From Butyrivibrio sp. (GTDB lineage Bacteria > Bacillota > Clostridia > Lachnospirales > Lachnospiraceae): 64,000 bases of DNA. Below, piece by piece: positions 1 to 8,888 of the stretch (within the stretch, counting starts at the first letter, position 1; the number at the start of each line of letters is the position of its first letter). Under the pieces are notes generated by a model, which saw only the letters and a program-made list of their open reading frames with translations, searched no databases and was not told the DNA's origin. Made by a program: the position numbers and the translations under genes. Location: the NCBI GenBank assembly GCA_015056625.1, contig SVFY01000002.1, positions 1 through 64,000 of the forward strand, given 5' to 3'.

Positions 1-96
1 GGATACATTATTTTGAGTCATAAGTGACTGAATTTTCAATGAGCCATCTGACCTATATTTAGATTAGCAGATACAGTTGCTGATGGAGCTGTAAAA

Positions 97-450
97 GTGG
101 AAAGCGCCGGTAAGAAACTTGCAAACAGTGAAATTTATGAAGAAAAGAACACAGATCAGCTGCTTAAAACTGTAAAGAATTTTGTAGATGGTTACAATGA
201 TGTCAACAGTGGAGCAAGAAACACTACAAGCACCACAGTTAGAAACAGAGCCGGATCATTCGGACAAAGGCTTAGAAACAATGCATCTTTAACATCGCAA
301 GCAGCCATCACATCAAGCAGATATTCAATGAATACGGGCATTTATGGATCTAATGGCAGATACAATACCGGAAACTTTTTGGGTGGTTATAGTAGTTTTG
401 GAGGATATGGTAATTCATTCTTGTCATCAATGTTTTCAAGATGGTTTTAG
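97..450 (+). pseudogene. Possible FliD-like C-terminal remnant or small low-complexity protein; the frame is open upstream of the GTG
   Basis: The open frame reads LADTVADGAVKVESAGKKLANSEIYEEKNTDQLLKTVKNFVDGYNDV, resembling a flagellar cap/hook-associated motif, then a Gly/Ser/Asn-rich tail; in-frame stops lie just upstream. Confidence 0.35.
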
Positions 451-485
451 AACTTAAATGCGCAAATTTATGAGGTGAACAGCAT

Positions 486-1469
486 ATGAAGATAGCAAGT
501 AGTGATGTTTATTCTAATTCAAATTACAGCTATCAAAAGGATTTGAGTAGTGGCGGCGCAGGGACAGGCGGATTTTTTGCCGGAATAGTAGAAAAACATG
601 TAGAAAAGGAAAAAACTGATTATCAGGCAACAGGTAATATCAAAACAGAAGATGGAAGAGAAATAAATGTTGATGTGGACGTAAGCATGTCTCGCAAAAA
701 GGAACATGAGACATTCATACCGATATCGTCACCACTTGATAATCTTTTTGATCCATTGATAATCAATACTGGAAGTCAGACAGCTTCTTTAAGTGATACG
801 AAATTTAAATTTGATCTTGATGCGGACGGCATGCAGGACGAAATATCCATGACAAAATCAGGGAGTGGATTCCTTGTTCTTGATAAGAATGGAGACGGCA
901 AGGTAAATGACGGCACTGAATTGTTTGGAGTAAAGAGCGGTGATGGATTTAAGGATCTTGCCAATTACGACTCAGATGGTAATGGCTGGATTGATGAAAA
1001 TGATGAAGTCTTTGATAAGCTCAAAGTTTGGAGTAAATCTGATGATGGAAAAGATGATCTTAGGACACTAAAGGAATCTGGTGTTGGAGCTATCTTCCTT
1101 GGATCAGAAAACACAGAATTTACTCTTGATGGTGCTGATGGGGCTTTAGATGGGAAAGTGAGAAAGACGGGAATCTTTCTAAAGGAGGATGGGACTGCAG
1201 GGACCATCCAGCACGTTGATTTAGCCATTAAAGGCCGTGAATCAGAACTTATGAGTGCTGCTGAAAAGCTGGATGAAGTCCTTGAGAAAATACGCAGTGA
1301 GAGCTCTCAAAGGAGCAGGCGAAATAACAATAATGATAAAGCAAGACGCCGGGCTCAGAGAGCAGCGAGACAGAAGAAACAGCTTGAGGATTATCAGAAA
1401 AGGCAGGATCTTAATAAAGAGCTGACAGAAAAGGCTATCGAGCATAGAAAAATGCTATATGGCACTTAA
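486..1469 (+). CDS. EF-hand-type Ca-binding repeat protein (DLDADGMQDE / DKNGDGKVNDGTELFG / DSDGNGWIDENDEVF)
   Basis: Long ORF with RBS gaggtg; several Dx[DN]xDG loops; basic coiled C-terminus; no signal peptide. Confidence 0.75.
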   Translation: MKIASSDVYSNSNYSYQKDLSSGGAGTGGFFAGIVEKHVEKEKTDYQATGNIKTEDGREINVDVDVSMSRKKEHETFIPISSPLDNLFDPLIINTGSQTASLSDTKFKFDLDADGMQDEISMTKSGSGFLVLDKNGDGKVNDGTELFGVKSGDGFKDLANYDSDGNGWIDENDEVFDKLKVWSKSDDGKDDLRTLKESGVGAIFLGSENTEFTLDGADGALDGKVRKTGIFLKEDGTAGTIQHVDLAIKGRESELMSAAEKLDEVLEKIRSESSQRSRRNNNNDKARRRAQRAARQKKQLEDYQKRQDLNKELTEKAIEHRKMLYGT

Positions 1470-1621
1470 GGAGCAAAGCACTTATTCCGATAATATATAG
1501 AGAGGTTAGGATGGAACTGCCGGATATCAATGGATTGATAAATCTAATGATATTCGGCTTTTTTATGTTAAGAAGGAAGGTGAAAGTAAAGAGCAAAGCG
1601 CCGCAACTGATAATCAATTAG

Positions 1622-1673
1622 CCACTCGGTCCTTTCAGGAGAGTGGAACAGCTCTGAACGACAGATGAGCTGT
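1622..1673 (+). promoter_or_regulatory. Two adjacent hairpins in the leader of the 1688 ORF
   Basis: CCACTC-gg-TCCT-ttc-AGGA-GAGTGG (1622-1646) and ACAGCTC-tgaacgacagat-GAGCTGT (1648-1673), just upstream of the RBS and ATG at 1688. Confidence 0.5.
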
Positions 1674-1687
1674 AGAAAGGAACACTT

Positions 1688-2563
1688 ATGTCCAATACAA
1701 TAACAAACGGAAACTATTATTACTCACAGAGTTCATTTGTACAGAGTGCCCACTATTATTCGAATCAGACTTTCGGAAACAATGATTTCCAGAGTACTGT
1801 CATCAAAAAAGATGAAGATTCCTCTGAAGTAGTAGATGCCCTGGCAAAAGAAGAGCCTGCAAAGAAAGGATATACACGAGTTATAACAGCAAATGTGTGG
1901 AACTCAGGAATGACATCAACGAAACTTGCTGATGGCAAAACAGCCTATTCTTATCAAGGCGTGATGCAGAAGTTTGAGATAAGGATTGATGTGATGGGAG
2001 ACAGCAGGAAATATACTGCAACCGGAACAGATGAAAACGGCAATGAGTTCTCAAAAGAGATCGATCCTTATAAAGTGAATCCGACAGATTCGGATTTTAC
2101 AGAATTTGCCGCATTGTGCTCGTATATCCGTGACACTGAGGGTATTGCTGATGAAGCTATGCAGGTAGTAGATGGAGTAGCCCCTTATGATATCTTTGAG
2201 AAAAAGAATTATCTGTCAGAGCTGAATGGCTCCATAAACAACTTTCAGATGATGGGAGTAAGTACACTTGGAGCAGAGCAGCTTCTTTCTCACATAAACA
2301 GGCTGATGGAAGTTATGATGACATCAGGTGTGGGTAATGGTATTTCTCCTGAGCCGGTAGAGAATGCAACAACATTTGCAGGTGCAAAGTTTTGGGAAGA
2401 TACCGGAAGTTTTGGCACATTTTCAGGAATCCGCTTCCAGGCTATAAGTTACTATGGCACCAGAGAAATCGGCGGAGCTGATTCGGCAACTGCAGAGAAG
2501 CCTGTCGAGATAAGTGATAAGGAAGATGATCAGAAAGAGATAGGGCTGCTTTTAATTTGTTGA
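1688..2563 (+). CDS. Hypothetical protein with a Tyr/Ser/Asn-rich N-terminus
   Basis: Long ORF with RBS gaaagg; no recognised domain. Confidence 0.7.
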   Translation: MSNTITNGNYYYSQSSFVQSAHYYSNQTFGNNDFQSTVIKKDEDSSEVVDALAKEEPAKKGYTRVITANVWNSGMTSTKLADGKTAYSYQGVMQKFEIRIDVMGDSRKYTATGTDENGNEFSKEIDPYKVNPTDSDFTEFAALCSYIRDTEGIADEAMQVVDGVAPYDIFEKKNYLSELNGSINNFQMMGVSTLGAEQLLSHINRLMEVMMTSGVGNGISPEPVENATTFAGAKFWEDTGSFGTFSGIRFQAISYYGTREIGGADSATAEKPVEISDKEDDQKEIGLLLIC

Positions 2564-2610
2564 AAAGATGTTATAATAATATTACAGGGTGGGGCCTGAA
2601 AGGAGATTTT

Positions 2611-2811
2611 ATGAGTACAGCGAAAGAACTCATAATAGACAGAGTTAATAACATGTCAGATGACATGGATGAAAATCAGATGATTGATAGGCTTTACATG
2701 CTTTCAAGATTGGAGCATAGCCGTAAGAGATGTCAAGAAGAAGGAACAATAAAAGATTCCGAGTTGGACGAGCATTTTAAGGAGAAGAGAAGGCAGTATG
2801 CAGGAGTATGA
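2611..2811 (+). CDS. Putative antitoxin of a ParE-type module (start trimmed to MSTAKELI)
   Basis: RBS aaaggag before the ATG at 2611; overlaps the downstream ParE-like toxin by 14 nt. Confidence 0.65.
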   Translation: MSTAKELIIDRVNNMSDDMDENQMIDRLYMLSRLEHSRKRCQEEGTIKDSELDEHFKEKRRQYAGV

Positions 2812-3115
2812 GCTTGAATGGTCTCCTGATGCACTTGATGACTTGGATGAAATCTGGGATACAATAGCCTGGGAAGGTGACCCGGATGATGCAGATTCTT
2901 TTATTGATCAGTTAAGGAGTGTTGCCAGAGATTTATGTGGCAATGCTAGGAAAGGAAGGATAATACCTGAACTTGGGCTTGAGAACTTCAGAGAAGCTTA
3001 TTATAAGGGTTATACATTGGTGTACGAGATAACCAAAGATTCAATTTTAATTCATGAAGTGTTTAACCAGAAGAGGATTTATATTAGATCCTATCCTAGA
3101 AGAAAAAGGCATTAA
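2798..3115 (+). CDS. ParE/RelE superfamily toxin
   Basis: MQEYELEWSPDALDDLDEIWDTIAWE...Y.KGYTLVYEITKDSILIHEVFNQKR, typical ParE/RelE fold pattern. Confidence 0.8.
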   Translation: MQEYELEWSPDALDDLDEIWDTIAWEGDPDDADSFIDQLRSVARDLCGNARKGRIIPELGLENFREAYYKGYTLVYEITKDSILIHEVFNQKRIYIRSYPRRKRH

Positions 3116-3157
3116 CGAGATATTCTGATAAAGTAAAAACTTGATAATTACAGTGAG

Positions 3158-3200
3158 CACCTGTTTTACTCCGTGTGAGAGTAAGACAGGTGTTTTATTT
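3158..3200 (+). terminator. Rho-independent terminator after the toxin-antitoxin pair
   Basis: CACCTGTTTTACTC...GAGTAAGACAGGTG followed by TTTTATTT. Confidence 0.8.
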
Positions 3201-3307
3201 GTTCGTTTTTTAATCTACGGACAACTTCGGCAATCTCTCTAAAATATCAAATACATCTCCTTGCGGTATTGCCACTGTCAAAACAATTTCCCAGCGTTTT
3301 AATATAG

Positions 3308-3919
3308 GTTGAGGATATCAGAAAGAGGCATGAAGAAATTGGGGATTTGACTGGAGATGAGAAACTATCAGGTTTTTCAAAAGAAGATCATATCATTCCA
3401 ATAATAACTCTTTGCATCTGTTTTGATAAGAAAAAATGGGTTGCACCAAGATCTCTTTTCGATATGTTTGGGAAAGTTCATCCAGGGATAGCGGAGTACG
3501 TTGATGACTATAGACTCAATCTGATAACTCCCGATGAAATAGAAGATTTTGAAAAGTTTTCCTCGGAACTTGGTGCAGTAATGGAGTTCATACACATTTC
3601 AGATGACAAGGAAAAGCTTCGTGATATAATTAAGGCAAGAGGAAACGAAAGTATTCACGTTAACACAGTGGATATGATCAATACCTATATTGGTACGAAG
3701 ATTTCTACAAAAAATGCGAAAGGAGGGCAAGTAAAAGTGTGTCAGGCATTACAGGAATTAATTGAAGATGAAAGAGCAGAAGGACGTGCTGAAGGAGCAG
3801 ACTTGCTTGCTAAACTCCTCAAGGCAATACAGCCAGGAAGTAAGGATCTTGATAAGGCTTTGAACGCTACAGATGCCGAAAGGAAAAAACTCTATAAGAA
3901 ATATGGCATTGTAGATTGA
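3308..3919 (+). pseudogene. Rpn family nuclease/putative transposase, N-terminally truncated
   Basis: Frame opens after a stop at 3305 with VEDIRKRHEEIGDLTGDEKLSGFSKEDHIIPIITLCICFDKKKWVAPRSLFDMF, the middle to C-terminal part of Rpn/PD-(D/E)XK family proteins; the catalytic N-terminus is absent. Confidence 0.65.
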
Positions 3920-3936
3920 TATGTAATTGCGACATC

Positions 3937-3970
3937 AATCCGGACAGGAAATAATCCTGTCCGGATTTTT
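3937..3970 (+). terminator. Rho-independent terminator
   Basis: AATCCGGACAGGA-aataa-TCCTGTCCGGATT then TTTT. Confidence 0.85.
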
Positions 3971-3989
3971 AAAAAGGAGATAAACAGCT

Positions 3990-4442
3990 ATGTTGGAAGT
4001 TGGAACAAAGGCACCTGCATTTGAACTGCCTGATCAGAACGGAGTAATGCACTCTTTGGAAGAGTACAAGGGCAAGAAGGTAATACTGTACTTTTATCCA
4101 AAGGATAACACATCAGGATGCACCAAGCAGGCTTGCGGTTTTTCTGAGAGATATCCCCAATTTACAGAGAAGGGTGCAGTGGTACTTGGAGTAAGTAAAG
4201 ATACTGTTGCTTCCCACAAGAAGTTTGAAGAAAAATATGGCCTGGCATTTACCCTGCTTGCTGATCCGGAGCGCAAGGTAATAGAGGCGTACGATGTTTG
4301 GAAAGAAAAGAAGAACTATGGGAAAGTATCCATGGGTGTTGTCAGGACAACATACCTTATAGATGAGGATGGTATTATCATAAGAGCAAATGATAAGGTT
4401 AAGGCAGCTGACGATCCTGAAAAGATGCTGGGAGAACTTTAA
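3990..4442 (+). CDS. bcp: Thioredoxin-dependent thiol peroxidase (peroxiredoxin)
   Basis: YFYPKDNTSGCTKQACGF motif; BCP-like length. Confidence 0.93.
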   Translation: MLEVGTKAPAFELPDQNGVMHSLEEYKGKKVILYFYPKDNTSGCTKQACGFSERYPQFTEKGAVVLGVSKDTVASHKKFEEKYGLAFTLLADPERKVIEAYDVWKEKKNYGKVSMGVVRTTYLIDEDGIIIRANDKVKAADDPEKMLGEL

Positions 4443-5188
4443 TGAGGATAATACTTTCCCCTGCCAAGAAGATGAATGTTGACACTGATACGCTTGAATA
4501 CCAGGGGCTTCCGGTTTTTCTTGATGAGACACAGGAGATTCTTGACTGGTTAAGAAAACAGTCTGCTACTGATTTGCAGAAACTCTGGGGATGTAATGAC
4601 AAGATTGCGGAGCAGAATATTAAGCGCATAAAAGAAATGGATATCCGCAAAAGACTTACTCCTGCGATACTGTCGTATGAAGGCATTGCATATCAGTACA
4701 TGGCACCGGCTGTTTTTGAAGACAGCTGTTTTGATTATGTTCAGGAACATCTGCGCATATTGTCAGGCTTTTATGGTGTACTAAGGCCTATGGATGGAGT
4801 AACGCCTTATAGACTTGAAATGCAGGCAAAAGCGGCTATTAGTGGATGCAGGGATCTCTATGAACTCTGGGGGTCAAAGCTATATAATGAAGTAAAAGAT
4901 GACTCCAAAGTGATCATTAATCTTGCCTCGAAGGAATACTCAAAGTGTATTGAAAAGTATTTAAGTTCAGATGACTGCTACATTACAGTTACATTTGGAG
5001 AAATGGTAAATGGAAAGCTTGTGACCAAAGGGACTTATGCCAAGATGGCAAGAGGAGAAATGGTCAGATACATGGCTGAGAATAAGATCACAGATCCAAA
5101 AGAAATAAGAAAGTTTGACAGACTTGGCTATATATACAGGGAAGATCTTTCAGATGATACAGAAATTGTATTTGAAAGACGGGGATGA
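4442..5188 (+). CDS. yaaA: Peroxide stress protein YaaA (DUF328)
   Basis: MRIILSPAKKMN start, YRLEMQAK, SKEYSK motifs. Confidence 0.92.
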   Translation: MRIILSPAKKMNVDTDTLEYQGLPVFLDETQEILDWLRKQSATDLQKLWGCNDKIAEQNIKRIKEMDIRKRLTPAILSYEGIAYQYMAPAVFEDSCFDYVQEHLRILSGFYGVLRPMDGVTPYRLEMQAKAAISGCRDLYELWGSKLYNEVKDDSKVIINLASKEYSKCIEKYLSSDDCYITVTFGEMVNGKLVTKGTYAKMARGEMVRYMAENKITDPKEIRKFDRLGYIYREDLSDDTEIVFERRG

Positions 5189-5194
5189 GGTGCA

Positions 5195-6661
5195 ATGAGT
5201 AAGTGGTTTGAAAAGATAATGCAGCGCATTGGTAAAAGGGAGATGATCATCATTTCATCTGCCATTTTTGCGACTGCTTTTGTAATCATCCTGGTCATGG
5301 CGCTCATAAAAGGTTCCAACGGGGGTGTAAGTGAGAAAACAGCTATTGGCGAAGAAGCGCAAAACGCCACTGCGGCCGAGGAGGATATGCCCGTTATCGA
5401 GACAGCAACTGAGGGGATGAAGACAGAGTCAACTCCGGATACAACTGTACTTGCCAAAAAAGAAGGTGCGAAGGACGGATACCTTAACAGGTGCGTATTT
5501 CTTGGCGATTCAAGAACAGTTGCAATGGTCAACTATGGCTTTTTCAATGATGATGCCGCTTTGGCGCAGATTGGCATATCACATCCGGCATTTGCATCCA
5601 ATACATTCATTAACAATGCCGGTAAAGAATATACTTTAAAAACTTATCTGGCATCTCACCAGGCTCCTGTTATTTATATTCTTTTGGGAGTAAACGGTAT
5701 CAATGATCCCAGTGAGACCCATTATCGTGATACTTTTGTTTCGCTAATAGACAAAGTGGCTGAGATGGCACCTAATTCTAATCTTGTACTTGTGGCTATA
5801 GGTCCAGTGGATGATAACGGGATCTATAAAAATAGTGTCCAGAATGCATGGATAGACAAGTACAATGATTTTCTGCTTGAAACTGCAAAGGAGAAGCATA
5901 TTTTCTATCTCGATATCGCAGAAATTCTTAAAGGCTCTGATGGACAGGTTAAGTCTGAGTACAACGGCGGTGACGGACTTCATTATTCCGGAAAGGGATG
6001 TGAGGCCATATTCAGGTACATAGTAGAGCATCCTGTACCTCAAATATCTGATGAGGGCAAATATGTAGTTAAGTATATCAAGCCTGATCCAAACAGGATC
6101 AAGGTTACTATGGGTGATGAATCGGGAATTGACGAAGACAAGCTACAGGATCTTATGGATATGATGATTGGAACTCCAGAAAGTCAGGCTGTCTCAGATT
6201 CAAGTACTGAATCAAGTGAGTTGACAGAAGAGGAACTGCGTCTAATAGAAGAGGAAGAAGAGAGAAAGAAAGCAGAAGAGGAAGAAAAGAAGAAAGCCGA
6301 AGAGGAAGCCCAAAAGAAGGCCGAGGAAGAGGAGGCCAGAAAGAAGGCAGAAGAAGAGGAAGCCAAAAAGAAGGCAGAAGAAGAGGAAGCAAAAAAGAAG
6401 GCAGAAGAAGAGGAAGCTAAAAAGAAGGCTGAGGAAGAGGAAGCAAAAAGGAAGGCTGAGGAAGAGGAAGCAAAAAGGAAGGCTGAAGAAGAGGAAAGAA
6501 AGAAGGCTGAAGAAGAAAAAGAAAAGTCCGAAACAGAGGAAGATGAATCCAAAGAGGAAGACAAGGATAAAAGCGGACAGGGCAGCAGTGAGGAAACTGA
6601 AAAAGAAGAATCATCTGGTCAGTCTGAGGGCGATACCGGAAATCAGCCGGAAGGAGAATAA
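5195..6661 (+). CDS. Membrane-anchored SGNH/GDSL-type hydrolase with a long charged E/K-rich C-terminal tail
   Basis: N-terminal TM; FLGDSRTV block, GVNGIND, DGLHYSGKG; followed by AEEEEAKKK repeats. Confidence 0.85.
   Translation: MSKWFEKIMQRIGKREMIIISSAIFATAFVIILVMALIKGSNGGVSEKTAIGEEAQNATAAEEDMPVIETATEGMKTESTPDTTVLAKKEGAKDGYLNRCVFLGDSRTVAMVNYGFFNDDAALAQIGISHPAFASNTFINNAGKEYTLKTYLASHQAPVIYILLGVNGINDPSETHYRDTFVSLIDKVAEMAPNSNLVLVAIGPVDDNGIYKNSVQNAWIDKYNDFLLETAKEKHIFYLDIAEILKGSDGQVKSEYNGGDGLHYSGKGCEAIFRYIVEHPVPQISDEGKYVVKYIKPDPNRIKVTMGDESGIDEDKLQDLMDMMIGTPESQAVSDSSTESSELTEEELRLIEEEEERKKAEEEEKKKAEEEAQKKAEEEEARKKAEEEEAKKKAEEEEAKKKAEEEEAKKKAEEEEAKRKAEEEEAKRKAEEEERKKAEEEKEKSETEEDESKEEDKDKSGQGSSEETEKEESSGQSEGDTGNQPEGE
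6250..6530 (+). repeat. In-gene 27-nt tandem repeat encoding AEEEEAKKK/AEEEEAKRK
   Basis: Directly visible repetition of gaggaagcaaaaaagaaggcagaagaa units. Confidence 0.85.
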
Positions 6662-6671
6662 GAAGATAACT

Positions 6672-6705
6672 AAAAAAGGAAAGCTCAAAAAAGCTTTCCT
6701 TTTTT
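6672..6705. terminator. Bidirectional rho-independent terminator between the SGNH hydrolase and the tRNA
   Basis: AAAAAAGGAAAGCT-caaaa-AAGCTTTCCTTTTTT. Confidence 0.85.
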
Positions 6706-6709
6706 GTAG

Positions 6710-6783
6710 TAGCGAGAGGGGGACTTGAACCCTCGACACCGCGGGTATGAACCGCGTGCTCTAGCCAGCTGAGCTACCTCGCC
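6710..6783 (-). tRNA. tRNA with CAT anticodon (Met, or Ile2)
   Basis: Reverse complement GGCGAGGTAGCTCAGCTGGCTAGAGCACGCGGTTCATACCCGCGGTGTCGAGGGTTCAAGTCCCCCTCTCGCTA folds as a cloverleaf; anticodon loop TTCATAC; CCA not encoded. Confidence 0.93.
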
Positions 6784-6931
6784 ATAAGTGCCTGCTCATT
6801 GGAGCCGACTAAGATAATATAACGCGAAACCACCCATATTGTCAACAACTAATTTACGATTTTAATTCCTTTTCATTTCGACAACATCATGTGATAGTAT
6901 TATCTATAAGAATCACTGGTGGGAGTTGAGT

Positions 6932-8794
6932 ATGAAAGAGAAACAATTGACCTTGTCACAGCTGTGCAAAGAGCTGTCCATATCTTATGCAACAGGCAGA
7001 AATTGGCTAAGACTTGGTAAGATCATTCCCACTTATAGCGACTCTGGAGTACCACAGTTTAGCATTTCATATGTAACTAATTTAAAAAAGGATTTAGGGG
7101 CCTGCAACAATTCATCACTTAAGAGCCGCAGGAACAAGAAATATAAATCCGGCTTTGGCTTATACGAATCCTACGTCTCAAAATCTTCTCCAAACATCAG
7201 GGCGGTATCAGATATTGTTAATTATATAAAAGATAATGAAGTTGAAGTGACAGAAGATATACTTTTAGCACTTCTTTCTGACTGTGCGGGTAAACTTATA
7301 AAAGATAAGTACAAAGGAGAAAAGGGCGCCCGTTGCCAAATGAATTACATTGATGGAGATAAAGATTGCGTAGCCCAAATCTCAACGGCTCACCCGGATC
7401 TTTTTTGCGCAGATTACACGTACATTTCCACAGAGGATACCCTGGGGCTTCTCTACATCTCTCTAAGGAGCCTGAAAAACAGAAAAGAAAAAGGCGCATA
7501 TTACACACCTACAGAGGTTGTGAACAGCCTTATCAGTAATCTCTTTTCCGGAAAAGACATTACATCAAAAGAGATAATCGATCCCTGCTGCGGTACAGGT
7601 AACTTTATTCTGCAGCTCCCAGAGACTGTAAAAAGTGAAAATGTTTATGCCAATGATATCGATGATATAAGCGTAAAGTTGGCAAGGATAAACTATGCTC
7701 TTAAGTACGATATCAGTGACAGAGATGTGGTCATAAGTCACATTACTCAGTCTGATTTTCTCATTGATAATGGTGAAAAGAAATATGACATTATCCTGGG
7801 GAATCCCCCCTGGGGGAGCGAAGTTCCCTACGACGATTTCGTTGAAAGAGCATTAAAAAACCTTAAGGAAAATGGACATCTGTCCTTTGTGCTTCCTGAG
7901 TCCATACTTGGTGTAAAATCCCATAAGAAGATCAGGGAGTTCATGATGTCATCCTGCAGACCTAAGTATGTGGAGTTCCTTGGAGAAGCCTTCCATGGGG
8001 TTCAGTGTCCGTCTATAATTCTGCACGTGGAACTTACAAAGGGATCATTTACAACAAAAGGCCTTGTAGTTAATGACGGCGGAAGAGTGTTTACTATAGA
8101 CACTGATCGCGACGCTTCCGCAGATTCATTAAGCATTAAGATGACCGACAAAGAGTACGCTCTGATCCAAAAGCTAAGTGATGGTAAAAACAAGGCTACA
8201 CTTAAGGGTAACGCGCTTTTTGGTCTTGGAATCGTGACAGGAGACAACAAAAGATATATATCGCAGGTCAAGACGTCTGATAATGAGCCCGTGTTTAAGG
8301 GGGCTGATATAGAAAAATACAGGTATAATGCAGCGGAGAACTTTATCTCTTTTACCCCAGAAAAGTTCCAGCAAGTGGCGCCAGAGCACATCTACAGGGC
8401 AAAAGAAAAACTCCTGTATAAATTTATCAGCAGTGACCTGGCATTTGCCTATGACGATAAGGGAACGCTGTCATTAAACAGTTGCAACATCCTGATTCCG
8501 CAGATCCCGGGACTTTCAATAAAGTATGTGATGGCAGTCCTCAATTCCAGTGCTGCACAGTTTGTTTATTCCAAGCTGTTTGGCTCTGTCAAGGTACTTC
8601 GTTCGCACCTTGAGCAGATTCCAATACCCATTGCAGATGACAGGAAACAAAAAGAGATCATAGCTTATGTTGAAAAGATCATTAAAGCTAAAAAACCTCA
8701 GAAGGAAATAGAAAAGACCCTGGATAAAAAGATAGCTGAACTATACGGCTTGACAGGCGATGAGTACCAGATGATAAAGGCTTCTTTAAAGTGA
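6932..8794 (+). CDS. Solitary N6-adenine DNA methyltransferase (Eco57I/TaqI-like) with N-terminal HTH
   Basis: Motif I region IIDPCCGTGNF, motif IV NPPW, GAYYTP upstream motif; N-terminus LSQLCKELSISYATGRNWLRLGKI resembles a MerR/excisionase HTH; C-terminal target-recognition-like region. Confidence 0.85.
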   Translation: MKEKQLTLSQLCKELSISYATGRNWLRLGKIIPTYSDSGVPQFSISYVTNLKKDLGACNNSSLKSRRNKKYKSGFGLYESYVSKSSPNIRAVSDIVNYIKDNEVEVTEDILLALLSDCAGKLIKDKYKGEKGARCQMNYIDGDKDCVAQISTAHPDLFCADYTYISTEDTLGLLYISLRSLKNRKEKGAYYTPTEVVNSLISNLFSGKDITSKEIIDPCCGTGNFILQLPETVKSENVYANDIDDISVKLARINYALKYDISDRDVVISHITQSDFLIDNGEKKYDIILGNPPWGSEVPYDDFVERALKNLKENGHLSFVLPESILGVKSHKKIREFMMSSCRPKYVEFLGEAFHGVQCPSIILHVELTKGSFTTKGLVVNDGGRVFTIDTDRDASADSLSIKMTDKEYALIQKLSDGKNKATLKGNALFGLGIVTGDNKRYISQVKTSDNEPVFKGADIEKYRYNAAENFISFTPEKFQQVAPEHIYRAKEKLLYKFISSDLAFAYDDKGTLSLNSCNILIPQIPGLSIKYVMAVLNSSAAQFVYSKLFGSVKVLRSHLEQIPIPIADDRKQKEIIAYVEKIIKAKKPQKEIEKTLDKKIAELYGLTGDEYQMIKASLK

Positions 8795-8888
8795 GAAGTT
8801 TGGTGCAATATCTGGGCAGAAACGCTCCACTGAATGAGATATAATCCGAGAATAGAGGAATTAAATCTCATCCATTGGAGCGTATTTC

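Noticed and set aside
6153-6614. Minus-strand ORFs rich in Ser/Phe/Leu
   Set aside because: Antisense shadow of the GAA/AAG repeat; no RBS and low-complexity composition
6710-8794. Methyltransferase next to a tRNA considered as an integrated island
   Set aside because: No integrase, att repeat or other mobile genes seen; the methyltransferase lies at the 5' side of the tRNA
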